Shown: positions 35,801-45,079 of the stretch, piece after piece
Position numbering within the stretch: the stretch's first letter is position 1
How the letters are laid out: the number at the start of each line of letters is the position of its first letter
Source of the DNA: Paenarthrobacter nitroguajacolicus
GTDB taxonomy: Bacteria; Actinomycetota; Actinomycetes; Actinomycetales; Micrococcaceae
DNA length: 64,000 bases
Reading direction: 5' to 3'
NCBI RefSeq assembly: GCF_007786235.1
Contig: NZ_VNFK01000008.1
Location: 1-64,000, forward strand
The notes under the pieces: generated by a model
What the model saw: only the letters and a program-made list of their open reading frames with translations
What the model was told of the DNA's origin: nothing
Databases searched by the model: none
Program-made: the position numbers and the translations under genes

Positions 35801-37018
35801 TCAGTAGTTCCGCCGATGTTTCAGCCGCGGAATTGCGACGGCGAACACCACGGCCGCTGCGAAGCCCAGTACGCCTGTGGCCCAGACACCTGCAGACAGT
35901 GAGATCGCAGCCGTCAGCCCGGACAACAACACAGGTCCCCCGGTTGCACCAGAGTCCGCTATGAAGCGCCAGATCCCCAGGAAGTGACTGCGCCCATTAT
36001 CCGGTGAGAAGTCGGCGCCCAACGTCATGATCAGCCCGGAACTGATGCCGTTGCCGAATCCGATCAGCAACGCAACCAGCAGCAGCGGAACGAATCCGCC
36101 GGTGAACGGAATCAGTATCAAGGCCGTGCCCATGATCAACGTGGAGGGGATGGCCACCCATTGCCGGCCCTTCCTGTCCATGAGCTTCCCGGCAGGGTAG
36201 AACACCAGCATGTCGATCGCCCCGGATAACCCGAAGAGCAGCGAGGCATGCGTGGCATCGAGCCCCAGATGATCCGCCCAGAGCGGGATGACCACCTGTC
36301 GCGAAGCACGCAGGGCACTCAGGAGCAGGATCCCGAAACCGACCGTCAGGAACACGCCTGCATGCGAGGCTGCAACACTTTTGAGCGTCGACGCCGGAGG
36401 GCGAGGACCGCCGTCGGACGTATCCGGGGCCACCAGGTCCGGGATGGTGAGGGACAAAGCCGCGGCTGCCATCATCCCCGCAAACCCCACCCAGTACGCC
36501 CCACTGATGCCGGCGAACTGCATCACACCGGCACCGACGAACGGACCGATGAAGATGCCGATCCTGGTGACGCCGCCCAAGGTGGACAGGGCTCTTGCCC
36601 TGAACATGACCGGAACGGCCTCCGTGAGGAACTTCTGTCTGGCGAGATTGAAGACGCTGGCCGACATTCCCACGAGGGTCATCGAGGCGGCCAGCAGCCA
36701 GAGGCCATGCTCAACCTGCGGTGCGAACGCTGCTGCACCGAGGGCAATCGCACCCAAGGCGCCAGCTCCTACAATCGACCACCGTTCGCCGAACTTCTCC
36801 GTGATGATCGAGGCCGGGATATTGAAGAACCATGATCCCAGTCCGATCAGCGTGACGATCAACGCCGATACAGCCACCGAAGCACCCAGGTCACGTGCCG
36901 AAAGTGCGATGACCGGCAGAACCGCCCCTTCGCCGATACAGAACAGCAGCGCGGGCCCGAAGGCCGGTAGGGCGACGCTGCGAAGGCTGAAGTTTCTATC
37001 TGCTTGGGTGGTGGTCAT
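35801..37018 (-). CDS. Major facilitator superfamily transporter
   Basis: 405 residues with twelve hydrophobic helices split into two halves by a Pro/Asp-rich loop (DLVAPDTSDGGPRPP). The loop between helices 2 and 3 reads EKFGERWSIVGAG, and its counterpart in the second half is GKLMDRKGRQW, the usual MFS A-motif positions. Substrate unknown; the general shape is that of drug-efflux type proteins. The start at 37018 has AGGA eight bases upstream; ATG at 37027 is also possible. Confidence 0.88.
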   Translation of the reverse strand: MTTTQADRNFSLRSVALPAFGPALLFCIGEGAVLPVIALSARDLGASVAVSALIVTLIGLGSWFFNIPASIITEKFGERWSIVGAGALGAIALGAAAFAPQVEHGLWLLAASMTLVGMSASVFNLARQKFLTEAVPVMFRARALSTLGGVTRIGIFIGPFVGAGVMQFAGISGAYWVGFAGMMAAAALSLTIPDLVAPDTSDGGPRPPASTLKSVAASHAGVFLTVGFGILLLSALRASRQVVIPLWADHLGLDATHASLLFGLSGAIDMLVFYPAGKLMDRKGRQWVAIPSTLIMGTALILIPFTGGFVPLLLVALLIGFGNGISSGLIMTLGADFSPDNGRSHFLGIWRFIADSGATGGPVLLSGLTAAISLSAGVWATGVLGFAAAVVFAVAIPRLKHRRNY

Positions 37019-37091
37019 CCCTTTCATCCTAGGACTGTCTAAGTGTGGACCGGCCTGGCATTACGTACTGCAATGCTGCCCATACTGGCTC

Positions 37092-37131
37092 GTAGTTGTT
37101 GCGGCTCCGAGGATGGAGCCGCAACAACTAC
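37092..37131 (-). terminator. Perfect 17-bp hairpin after the chaplin-like gene
   Basis: GTAGTTGTTGCGGCTCC (37092-37108) is exactly complementary to 37115-37131 with a six-base loop. It lies 27 bases past the stop of the chaplin-like gene and before the MFS gene on the same strand. Confidence 0.8.
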
Positions 37132-37157
37132 ATGCGACGCGGGATTGCTTCCGTCCT

Positions 37158-38570
37158 CTAGCGGCGGTTGACTGCTGCCTTCCGGCGACCAGCCGCGGCA
37201 AGGAACAGGCCCATCAGGAGCAAGGCGCCTGCCCAAAGACCGAAGCTGTCGCTCAGTCCCGTGTTAGCCAGCGCAGTGGAACTCCCGACGGCGGTGGCAG
37301 CTGCCGCCGTTGTCGCACCTCGGGTGGCACCAGCGGAAACGACGGTCCCAGTTTGGGTGCCAGTGGCTGAGTTCATGCCAGCTGTGTTGCTGCCTGTATT
37401 AACACCGGTGACGGGGCCGCCAGCAGCGGGCGGGTTGACGGTCGGCGGGTTCACCACCGGAGAATTCACGACAGGCGGATTCACGACAGGCGGGTTCACC
37501 ACCGGAGGCGTAACGACCGGCGGGTTCACCACCGGAGGCGTAACCGTGCCAGCCGAGCCGCCACCGATGCCTACCGAAGTGGAGCCAGTAGATACGGGAG
37601 CCGTGATCGGGATGATCAGCTGGGTGCCCGAAAGCACTCCGTTGCTACCCGAAGTAGTGCTGCCGGGCGTTGTGCCCGTGCCGGCAGTTCCACCCGTGGT
37701 GCCAGTGGTCGTAGCTGAGGAATCACCCAGCACACCAGCCGACGTAGAACCCGTGTTCACCGGAACCGTGATCGGAGCAACCACCTGAGTGCCCGAACCA
37801 ATGCCATCCGAACCGCTGGTTGTAGAGCCCGAGGGATACCCGGCAGGAGCTGCCGAACCGGCAGAACCGGACGTGGCTGCAGAGTCGCCACCGACACCCA
37901 CAGCAGTGGCTCCGATATTAACAGGGACCGCTATCGGAGCCACTACCTGAGCGCCGGATGCGATACTCTCTCCCCCCGACGTTGTTGTCTGCGCTGGCGC
38001 TTGCGCCGGTGCAGAAGTTGCTGCCGCTGGTGTCGAGGTGGCTGACGAGTCCCCCAAGACACCCGCTGACGTCGACCCCACGGTGATCGGAACCGTCACC
38101 GGTGCTACCACCTGGGTTCCCGAGGCGATGCCGCCAGAACCACTGGTACCGGCTGCCGGCGTCGGACTGGTTGCCGCCGTTGGCGCGGCAGGTGTGGCTG
38201 AGCTCGCCGCAGTGGAGCCCCCCAGCAGACCCACTGACGACGAGCCCAGGTTTATGGGCACCGTGACCGGGGCGACTACCTGCGTCCCGTACCCGATGCT
38301 GTTGGAACCGTTGGTGCTGGCGACAGGTGCAGCGCCGGAACCTGCAGCAGGCGCAGTCGCTGACTTCGTAGCTGCTGAATCCCCCAAAAGTCCCAGAGAT
38401 GTTGCGTCGAGGTTGATGGGCGCTGTTACCGGCGCCACCACCTGCGTTCCCGATAGCACCCCGTCCTTGCCACTGGTGGTGTCCGCGGCGTTTGCCGCGG
38501 TCGCGCTGAGGACAATCATGCCCCCGGCAAAGCATGTGCCTATGAGGCACTTGCGTATGGTCTTGTTCAT
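37158..38570 (-). CDS. Sortase-type surface protein with six chaplin-like repeats
   Basis: 470 residues: signal peptide (1-29, ending ATAANA), then six repeats of about 28 residues at roughly 40, 94, 150, 205, 259 and 314, each like GTQVVAPVTVPINLGSSSVG followed by LLGDS, separated by Ser/Thr/Ala/Gly linkers. The pattern (alternating V, QVxxPVxVPxNxxxxxVGxxG) is that of chaplins, the amyloid-like hydrophobins of Streptomyces, but without the Cys pair. A Pro/Val/Asn-rich stalk (343-382) and a LANTG sorting motif (434-438), membrane helix and RRKAAVNRR tail follow. It should therefore be linked to the wall by sortase. The start has GGAGAAG upstream. Confidence 0.78.
   Translation of the reverse strand: MNKTIRKCLIGTCFAGGMIVLSATAANAADTTSGKDGVLSGTQVVAPVTAPINLDATSLGLLGDSAATKSATAPAAGSGAAPVASTNGSNSIGYGTQVVAPVTVPINLGSSSVGLLGGSTAASSATPAAPTAATSPTPAAGTSGSGGIASGTQVVAPVTVPITVGSTSAGVLGDSSATSTPAAATSAPAQAPAQTTTSGGESIASGAQVVAPIAVPVNIGATAVGVGGDSAATSGSAGSAAPAGYPSGSTTSGSDGIGSGTQVVAPITVPVNTGSTSAGVLGDSSATTTGTTGGTAGTGTTPGSTTSGSNGVLSGTQLIIPITAPVSTGSTSVGIGGGSAGTVTPPVVNPPVVTPPVVNPPVVNPPVVNSPVVNPPTVNPPAAGGPVTGVNTGSNTAGMNSATGTQTGTVVSAGATRGATTAAAATAVGSSTALANTGLSDSFGLWAGALLLMGLFLAAAGRRKAAVNRR
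37548..38453 (-). repeat. Coding repeats: six chaplin-like units
   Basis: The six units of the surface protein are visible as DNA repeats of about 160-165 bp period. The unit cores differ by scattered base changes while linkers vary in length, indicating old duplications and later drift. Confidence 0.7.
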
Positions 38571-38668
38571 TGTGATCTTCTCCTGAAGGTCTTGTTCCCA
38601 GAGACGTCCGATGACGGATCGCCCGAATTACCGTCTGCCGCAAGAGGTGGCGCGGCATGGTGGGGGAA

Positions 38669-39808
38669 CTAGTCAGGAGAGGAGCCGGGATCAAAACAGA
38701 CCGGCTTTGGATGTTGCTCTTCAGCTGCCGTTGCGAGGCCAGGAAGAGACTCTGCGGGAATAATCACTGCCCCGTGCAGGAAAGCTGCTGCGGAGCTTGG
38801 AGGACCGTTGTTGGAATTACTGGAGCCCGCTCCGGCCACGCCGGCGGGCACTGATTCAAGATCGGCAGGCCATTCGGTGGGAGCGTCCGGGTCAGCCCCC
38901 GGGCCCGCCCCAGCAGTTGGAACCGTGCCGGTGGGACCCAGCACACTGGATATCGAGTAGAGCAGTGATACCTCGTTGACACCGCCTTGGCCAGTAGCAG
39001 CGCGGACCTGCTCCGTGTGTGCGGTCACTGGCCTCTGGTCTGGGGTTTCGAAGGCTGACGCTGCTTGTTGACCATCACCACCCAGCACGGGCAGTACTGA
39101 GGGCCCAGGGCCAGGGATCAGCGGGACGACGGGAGCGAGCGGCGGGACAACGGCTTCAACAGGCGGAGGAACTAAGTCCACGACGTCGACAATTGGCTGA
39201 AGAATCGGAGTGGCCACGTCGGTTACTGGGGTCTGCCCGACGGGCGCAAGGACATCGTTGACAGGAGGAACCGCGGCCTCAACTGCGGCGTCAACGTGTC
39301 GTGTAGCTGGTGCCACCACGGTGCCCACAACGGTCCCTGCAATATCAGCAGGAAGGACTTGGCTGACAACGGGGACTGTTGCCACGATCTCGTCCGCAGA
39401 TCCGCCGACTTGTCCAACGATGGGCGTCACTGCCGGAACAGGGACCGATATCGGCTTTGCCGGTACCACCCCTTTGACAGGCGCGGGCAGTGGCACGTTG
39501 GGTACAGGAATGCTGACGGTAGAAGCCGCCGCCGGTGGCACGGCCGCTTTCGCTACCGACCCGACGGTACTTGTTGCCGCGGTGGCGACACCCTTCACTG
39601 TGCCCGTTGCTGCTGACACCGTGGACGAAACGGAGGACGTTACTCCGTCACGCAATGAATAGTCGAGCAATGAATGATTGTCCGAGGCTCCGGTGTCTGC
39701 ACTCGCTGCTGTAGCCGAGAGTGCCATCCAGATTGCCGTCCCGGCTCCAGCGATCATGACAGAGCGGAGAATGCTGGTAGCACGCGGAAATACGCGTGAA
39801 CCCTTCAT
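38669..39808 (-). CDS. Secreted Val/Pro/Ala-rich protein of unknown function
   Basis: 379 residues. The signal peptide (about 1-37) ends in ATAASA. The rest is low-complexity: valine-, alanine- and proline-rich repeats such as VSIPVPNVPLPAPVKGVVPA and LVPPPVEAVVPPLAPVVPLI, then a hydrophilic Gly/Ser part ending in one Cys. No domain is recognised and there is no sorting signal. Composition recalls wall-associated hydrophobic coat proteins. The gene is 98 bases upstream of the chaplin-like gene on the same strand, so the two may be co-expressed. GGGGGTG precedes the ATG. Confidence 0.7.
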   Translation of the reverse strand: MKGSRVFPRATSILRSVMIAGAGTAIWMALSATAASADTGASDNHSLLDYSLRDGVTSSVSSTVSAATGTVKGVATAATSTVGSVAKAAVPPAAASTVSIPVPNVPLPAPVKGVVPAKPISVPVPAVTPIVGQVGGSADEIVATVPVVSQVLPADIAGTVVGTVVAPATRHVDAAVEAAVPPVNDVLAPVGQTPVTDVATPILQPIVDVVDLVPPPVEAVVPPLAPVVPLIPGPGPSVLPVLGGDGQQAASAFETPDQRPVTAHTEQVRAATGQGGVNEVSLLYSISSVLGPTGTVPTAGAGPGADPDAPTEWPADLESVPAGVAGAGSSNSNNGPPSSAAAFLHGAVIIPAESLPGLATAAEEQHPKPVCFDPGSSPD

Positions 39809-40125
39809 CTCGACACCCCCAGGTAGTCGCGAACCATACGGTCGCCTTCATCCTAGGACTGGAGTTACCCATTAGTCCATGCCTGAGAGTAAACCAGCTT
39901 TCACAACGCGATTCCCGGACGGCACTTTTCTCACCGAAACCCTGCAGCCTCTACCTCGTGGACAATTCTTGGCTGGTCCGACGCAGGGCGTCGCACGAGG
40001 GAACAAGAAAAGAACTCCTTACCTGATTCGTTGGATCTATTGTTTTCGCCTATTTCCGGACTGTACCGTGAGCAGCACCGTAAGCACTCTTACGAGATCG
40101 TGTACGACATTCTGGGGAGAAATAC
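39809..40125. other. Divergent regulatory region
   Basis: No gene is seen in these 317 bases, which separate two outward-facing secreted-protein genes and so must hold both promoters. The ribosome site GGGGAG for the right-hand gene is at its right end. No confident -35/-10 pair or operator palindrome was found. Confidence 0.5.
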
Positions 40126-41388
40126 ATGAAACGTTCGCATGTTGCTTTAGTGGGGGCACTAACTCTAGCGCTTGCCGGGTCGGCTACACCGGCCCTTGCC
40201 GCAACCACACCAGCGCAGGTAACCACCGGATTCTCTGGTTCCGCGTATGGTTCCTACATTTTCAATACCGATAAGACACTAACTTCTGGTCCCACCGCGA
40301 GTTCAAGTATCAGTTGCACCGGTGCAACTGGAAAGACTTCTTCTAACACCGCGGCGGCGCTGACCGTTCCCGCCGTCGGCAATGTCGGCGCAGCAACGAC
40401 CAGTGTCAAAACCCTGCTGACCACTACGGGTAAACGGATCGAAAGTAAATCCACCATCAACGGAACCACCCTCTTGGATGGGCTGATCACTGCCGGAGCC
40501 ATCACCTCCGAAAGCTCCGCGGATAAGAACACTGCGGGAGCCTTTTCTGGCACAAACAAGACGACCATTGCTGATTTGAAAGTTCTGGGTATCGCTGTTG
40601 GAGCCAACCCGGGCGCTAACACGGTGCTCGACCTCGCCGTTCCGTTGGTAGGTTCGGTTGGCAAGATCACCTTGAACGGCCAGGAGAAGCGCCTAGTTAA
40701 CGGGAGTTACCAAGTATCGACCACGGCGCTACGTGTAGAAGTTCTGAAAGCCGGGCTGCCTGGCCTCAAGATCGGTACCGACATCCGTTTGGGTGTCAGC
40801 ACCGCCCACCTCACGCCCGCCCAGCCGGGCTATCTTGCAGGCGGGGGGTTCGGCACCAAGGCAATACTCGCCAATGGTCTGCTGAACTCAGGGCCGACAG
40901 CATTGGCCTACGTTAGGTGCGGCGGCGGAACCACCACCGCGAACGTGGCCGGCATCAACATCCCAGGTCTTGCAATTAGCGGAGCATCCACTACGACGAC
41001 TACTGGCGTCCTGACCCCGCAGCCCAAGAGCGCCGTGACCAACTCCCTTGCAGGACTCAACGTGCTCAACGGACTGATCCAGGCTGACGCCATCAAAGCC
41101 GAGACAAGCGCGACTAAGGCTGCCGGTGCCACAGCAGCGACGCTGACGGACACATCCACTTTCTCCAACCTTAGGATCAAGGGTCTTCCGGCCATCAATG
41201 CCTCAGTCGCCCCAAACACCGTTGTGCAAGTGCCAGGCCTAGGCCAAGTCACCCTGCACAAGGTCAGTAAATCATCCACAGCGATCATCGTCACGATGAT
41301 CGATATAGTTCTAAACCAGCCACTGGGTGCGCTTCCCACAGGATCGAGAATCCAGATCGGATACTCGAATTCAGGACTCGGGCTATAA
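40126..41388 (+). CDS. Secreted beta-rich protein with internal duplication (choice-of-anchor P-like)
   Basis: 420 residues. Signal peptide 1-25 (LAGSATPALA). The mature protein has two similar halves, about 36-225 and 240-418: each starts with a GxxAYGSYI/FGTKAILAN strand, has one Cys (ISCTGA and VRCGGG), then LLDGLITAGAITSESSA / VLNGLIQADAIKAETSA, then NLRIKGLPAI or DLKVLGIAVG, and ends with RxQIGYSNS-like strands. This matches actinobacterial proteins annotated as choice-of-anchor P, whose role is unknown. The single Cys per half could form one disulfide. GGGGAG precedes the ATG. Confidence 0.7.
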   Translation: MKRSHVALVGALTLALAGSATPALAATTPAQVTTGFSGSAYGSYIFNTDKTLTSGPTASSSISCTGATGKTSSNTAAALTVPAVGNVGAATTSVKTLLTTTGKRIESKSTINGTTLLDGLITAGAITSESSADKNTAGAFSGTNKTTIADLKVLGIAVGANPGANTVLDLAVPLVGSVGKITLNGQEKRLVNGSYQVSTTALRVEVLKAGLPGLKIGTDIRLGVSTAHLTPAQPGYLAGGGFGTKAILANGLLNSGPTALAYVRCGGGTTTANVAGINIPGLAISGASTTTTTGVLTPQPKSAVTNSLAGLNVLNGLIQADAIKAETSATKAAGATAATLTDTSTFSNLRIKGLPAINASVAPNTVVQVPGLGQVTLHKVSKSSTAIIVTMIDIVLNQPLGALPTGSRIQIGYSNSGLGL

Positions 41389-41432
41389 CTGCCAGCCCCG
41401 TGCCACTGCAATCACAATATAGGTAGAACCTA

Positions 41433-41471
41433 GAATGGTCCGCCACCACAGCTTGTGGTGACGGACCATTC
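41433..41471. terminator. Bidirectional terminator between convergent genes
   Basis: GAATGGTCCGCCACCACA (41433-41450) pairs with 41454-41471 with a single internal mismatch and a three-base loop. Confidence 0.8.
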
Positions 41472-41502
41472 GTTTGCCTGCTGGTGGACTTAGCAGCTTG
41501 AT

Positions 41503-42375
41503 TCAGGAAGGGTAGCTTCCAGTCTTTCCCGGCCCGAAGTCCGGCGTCGCCAACGTCGCCCGTCCGTGGGCATTGGTTTCCTGGAGCCTCTTGATGAACC
41601 AGCGGGATTGCTCGGGACCATACGGAAGCACTGGTATCGCCTTGGTTGCGTCCGATGGCATGTCGCGGATGGACTGCGTTGCCTGCCGAACCGCTGTGCT
41701 CATGGTGTCAGCCATGGTCTTGACGAACTGGTCGCTTGCAGGCTTCCCGTGGCCCGGCACCAGGAATTCGTAGCGGTGGCGGAGGGCTGAAATGTGCCGC
41801 AGGGCATCGGCCCACTCCTCGGGATATGAATCCTCGAACGAAGGGTGCGCTCCTTGCTCAACGAGGTCGCCCACATAGAGCGTTGAGCTGGTGCCTACCA
41901 AAAGGTCGCCATCGGTGTGTGCACGGCCCAGATAGAAGAGCGTGGCGGTGATTCCGCCGAGATCCACCAGGACGGGCTGGTCGTGGACGAGCGCGTTCGG
42001 GACAACGATGTCGACGGCGTCGCCCTCGCCCGCTGCCATCTCGGGTTCGTTGGTGGCCACGAAGCGGCGTTGGTTGTCGGCGTCCTTTTCGATGGCCGCC
42101 GCACAGTTGGCGTGCGCCCAGAACTCCGTGACGCCGTCGTCAGCGAAAACGGCGTTGCCGAAGAAGTGGTCGTAGTGCGCGTGCGTGTTCACGACAACCA
42201 GCGGCAGCTGGGTCTTTTCGCGGACTGCCGCGAGGATCTCCCGGCCTTGGCGAGGGCCGCAACCGGCGTCGATGACCATGGCGAGTTCAGTGCCCACTAC
42301 GAGTCCGGTGTTCAGTAACGACCCCTCGGTTTCCAGGACGTAGTTGTTCGGACCGAGTTCTAGCCAAGCTGACAA
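41503..42375 (-). CDS. MBL-fold metallohydrolase
   Basis: 290 residues of the metallo-beta-lactamase fold. VVNTHAHYDHFFGN holds the HxHxDH zinc ligands, LGRAHTDGDLLV the third His, YVGDLV the bridging Asp, and FLVPGHGKPA the last His, so the dinuclear site is complete. The C-terminal 60 residues are an added helical part. Substrate unknown; the nearest kinds are glyoxalase-II-like and quorum-quenching lactonase-like hydrolases. The start is TTG at 42375 with GGAG six bases upstream. Confidence 0.88.
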   Translation of the reverse strand: MSAWLELGPNNYVLETEGSLLNTGLVVGTELAMVIDAGCGPRQGREILAAVREKTQLPLVVVNTHAHYDHFFGNAVFADDGVTEFWAHANCAAAIEKDADNQRRFVATNEPEMAAGEGDAVDIVVPNALVHDQPVLVDLGGITATLFYLGRAHTDGDLLVGTSSTLYVGDLVEQGAHPSFEDSYPEEWADALRHISALRHRYEFLVPGHGKPASDQFVKTMADTMSTAVRQATQSIRDMPSDATKAIPVLPYGPEQSRWFIKRLQETNAHGRATLATPDFGPGKTGSYPS

Positions 42376-42476
42376 TTGATTCTCCGTTTACAGTGCAATC
42401 CGGCGATGTTCAGGCCTCTACTCTACCCTCGGAAAGCTGGGAAATAGCGGAACGAACCGGGACTTGGAGGCTAAGC

Positions 42477-42514
42477 CAGCAGAGACCACGGTCCGAAGAT
42501 CGTGGTCTCTGCTG
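42477..42514 (-). terminator. Terminator of the bkd operon
   Basis: CAGCAGAGACCACG (42477-42490) pairs exactly with 42501-42514 around a ten-base loop, 22 bases past the E2 stop. Confidence 0.8.
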
Positions 42515-42536
42515 TTCAAAGTGAGCACCGCGGGCC

Positions 42537-43976
42537 TTACATATCCGCGAGCGCTCCACCCGGGTTCTCGATGGCATCCGCGACGTACCGGAGGAAGCCC
42601 GCGGCCGTTTCGCCGTCGCACACGCGGTGGTCGAAGGCGAGGGTCAGCTCGGTGACTTTACGGACGGCCAGCTCGCCGTTGACCACCCAGGGCTTGTCGA
42701 TGATGCGGCCCACTCCGAGCATCGCGACCTCGGGGTAGTTGATGATCGCGGCCGAGCCGTCAACACCGAACACACCATAGTTATTGAGCGTGAAGGTGCC
42801 GGAGCCCAGTTCGGTGGGAGTCGCTTTACCTTCACGCGCGACGGCGGTGAGTCGGCGGATCTCTGCGTCCAGTTCACGGGCGCTCAGCTTGTGAGCGTTG
42901 CGCACGGACGGGACCACGAGGCCGCGGTCGGTCTGGGCCGCGAAACCGAGGTTGATTCCGTCGAAGCCCACGATCTCCTGCGAGCCATCAGCCGCAGTTT
43001 CAAACCGCGTATTCAGCGCCGGGTACCTTTTTAACCCAGCCGTGACAAAACGCGCGATGAAGGCCAGCAGACCCGGAGTTTCATGCGGAGCACGCTTTTT
43101 CAGCTCAGCCCGCATGTCGAGCAGGGCGGTCGCGTCCACGTCCACCCAGACGGTGGCTTCGGGAATCTCGGCGCGGCTCTTTGTCATATTCGCGGCCACG
43201 GCCTTGCGGACTCCACGGACGGGCGTCCGGGCCGAGACTGCCAGGCCTGTACGCCCATCGAGGGAACCCTCGGCGGCAGCAGGCGCTTCCACACGCGCAG
43301 GAGCGGGAGCCAGGACTGCAGGAGACTCCGGCGTGGAGATAGCCGCTTCCACGTCCCGGCGCATGATCAGCCCGCTGGCACCGGAGCCTTCGATCGTGTC
43401 CAGCGATACACCGTGGTCACGTGCCATCTTCCTCACCAGCGGTGAGATGACCGCGCTGAGCTTGCCGGGGATGCGTGTCCCGGCAACGGCCGGTTCCAAG
43501 ACAGGTTCAGCAACAGGTTCAGCAAGGCGATCGACGACGCCGACACTCGCCTTGCGTGGCCGGGTCCGGCCACCAGTCGCTCCCCCAGGCGTGCCATATC
43601 CAATCAGCACATTGCCGGAACCGGCCTTCTCCTCAGTACGGTACGTTTCGGCGGCCGCCTCTACGGCAGGAGAAGCGTCGATCCCGGAGGACAGAGCGGC
43701 CGGCGCTGCGGCATCGGGCGAACCAGAACCAGCGCGAGAGATCGAGATCAGCGGCTTGCCGACGTCGAGCGTTTCTCCAGCCTGACCGTGCAGCTCGGCG
43801 ACGGTGCCGGCATAAGGTGAGGGGACCTCAACCATGGACTTGGCGGTTTCGACCTCGGCGATGGGCTGGTCAACCACGATCTCGTCGCCGACGGCGACGA
43901 GCCAGTTCACCAGTTCGGCCTCGGTGAGTCCTTCTCCGAGATCGGGCAGTTTGAAGACCTGCATATCAGAACTCAT
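42537..43976 (-). CDS. bkdC: E2 acyltransferase of the branched-chain 2-oxoacid dehydrogenase complex
   Basis: Lipoyl-bearing core enzyme that passes acyl groups to CoA. The 479 residues contain one lipoyl domain (1-80, lipoylated Lys46 in EVETAKS), an Ala/Pro linker, the E1/E3-binding domain (about 173-213), and the catalytic domain ending in FDHRVCDGETAAGFL with His450 and Asp454. The start at 43976 follows GGAGG inside the end of the E1b gene, two bases after its stop. Only one lipoyl domain argues against an actinobacterial SucB/AceF type. Confidence 0.9.
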   Translation of the reverse strand: MSSDMQVFKLPDLGEGLTEAELVNWLVAVGDEIVVDQPIAEVETAKSMVEVPSPYAGTVAELHGQAGETLDVGKPLISISRAGSGSPDAAAPAALSSGIDASPAVEAAAETYRTEEKAGSGNVLIGYGTPGGATGGRTRPRKASVGVVDRLAEPVAEPVLEPAVAGTRIPGKLSAVISPLVRKMARDHGVSLDTIEGSGASGLIMRRDVEAAISTPESPAVLAPAPARVEAPAAAEGSLDGRTGLAVSARTPVRGVRKAVAANMTKSRAEIPEATVWVDVDATALLDMRAELKKRAPHETPGLLAFIARFVTAGLKRYPALNTRFETAADGSQEIVGFDGINLGFAAQTDRGLVVPSVRNAHKLSARELDAEIRRLTAVAREGKATPTELGSGTFTLNNYGVFGVDGSAAIINYPEVAMLGVGRIIDKPWVVNGELAVRKVTELTLAFDHRVCDGETAAGFLRYVADAIENPGGALADM

Positions 43977-43978
43977 GG

Positions 43979-45079
43979 TTAGTCCTCCCACTGAAGGTCG
44001 TCGACGGCGTCGAGGATGCGGTCGACGCTAGGCAGGTAGTAGTGCTCCAGCTTGGGAGACGGGAACGGGACATCGAAACCGGTCACGCGGAGGATCGGCG
44101 CTGCCAGGTAGTGGAACGCGCGTTCCTGCACGCGGGCCACGATTTCGGAGGAAACCGATGCGAAGCCGTGCGCTTCGGCTATGACGACGGCGCGTCCGGT
44201 CTTGCGCACGGACGCGCAGACGGTCTCGTCGTCGAAGGGAACGAGGGTGCGGACGTCGATGACCTCGAGCGAGCGTCCCTCCTCGGCCGCGGCAGCCGCA
44301 GCGGCGAGCGCGGTGGGAACGGAAGGTCCGTAGGCGATGAGCGTGGCGTCCGTGCCGGGACGGGCAACGGCTGCGCGGCCCTCGGTGGAGGTGCCGGCGT
44401 CGTGCTCTGCGCGCAAGGCGCCCAGGTCCACCTGGTCCTTGGACCAGTAGAGCTTCTTGGGTTCCATGAACATGACGGGGTCGTCGGAGTCGATGGCTTC
44501 GCGCAGCATGCGGTAGCCGTCGGCGACGGTGGCCGGGGTGTAAACCTTCAGGCCTGCGGTGTGGGCGTAGTAGGACTCGGAAGAGTCGCAGTGATGCTCC
44601 ACTCCCCCAATGCCGCCGGCGTAGGGAACACGGATAACCATGGGCATTTTGAGCTTGCCCTTGGTGCGGTTGTGCATCTTGGCTACGTGGCTGACGATCT
44701 GCTCGAAGGCCGGGTACGCGAAGGCGTCGAACTGCATTTCAATGACAGGGCGCATGCCGTTGATGGCCATGCCGACCGCCATGCCCACAATGCCGGATTC
44801 TGCGAGCGGGGTGTCGAAGCAGCGCTGTTCACCGAATTCGGCCATCAAGCCGTCGGTGATGCGGAAGACCCCGCCGAGCATGCCGACGTCTTCGCCGAAG
44901 ACCAGGACAGCCGGATCGGTGCGCATGGCGTCGGCCATGGCGGTGTTGAGCGCCTTAGCCATAGTGAGGCTCTGCGGACCAGTAGCTTCAGCTGTTGCTG
45001 CAGCGGAAGCGGCGGCGCTGGCGGTGGCTGCGCTGACGTTGGCTGTGGTGGTGCCGTTGGCAGCGGTGGTGACGGTCAT
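43979..45079 (-). CDS. bkdB: E1 beta subunit of the branched-chain 2-oxoacid dehydrogenase complex
   Basis: Transketolase-like beta subunit, 366 residues. Core starts near residue 37 (SLTMAKALNTAM) after an Ala/Thr-rich lead of 36 residues unusual in the family. FGEDVGMLGGVFR, DTPLAESGIVGMAVG and QFDAFAYPAFEQIVSH are conserved PDHB/BCKDHB segments. The ATGA overlap with the E1a gene supports the long start. Confidence 0.92.
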   Translation of the reverse strand: MTVTTAANGTTTANVSAATASAAASAAATAEATGPQSLTMAKALNTAMADAMRTDPAVLVFGEDVGMLGGVFRITDGLMAEFGEQRCFDTPLAESGIVGMAVGMAINGMRPVIEMQFDAFAYPAFEQIVSHVAKMHNRTKGKLKMPMVIRVPYAGGIGGVEHHCDSSESYYAHTAGLKVYTPATVADGYRMLREAIDSDDPVMFMEPKKLYWSKDQVDLGALRAEHDAGTSTEGRAAVARPGTDATLIAYGPSVPTALAAAAAAAEEGRSLEVIDVRTLVPFDDETVCASVRKTGRAVVIAEAHGFASVSSEIVARVQERAFHYLAAPILRVTGFDVPFPSPKLEHYYLPSVDRILDAVDDLQWED

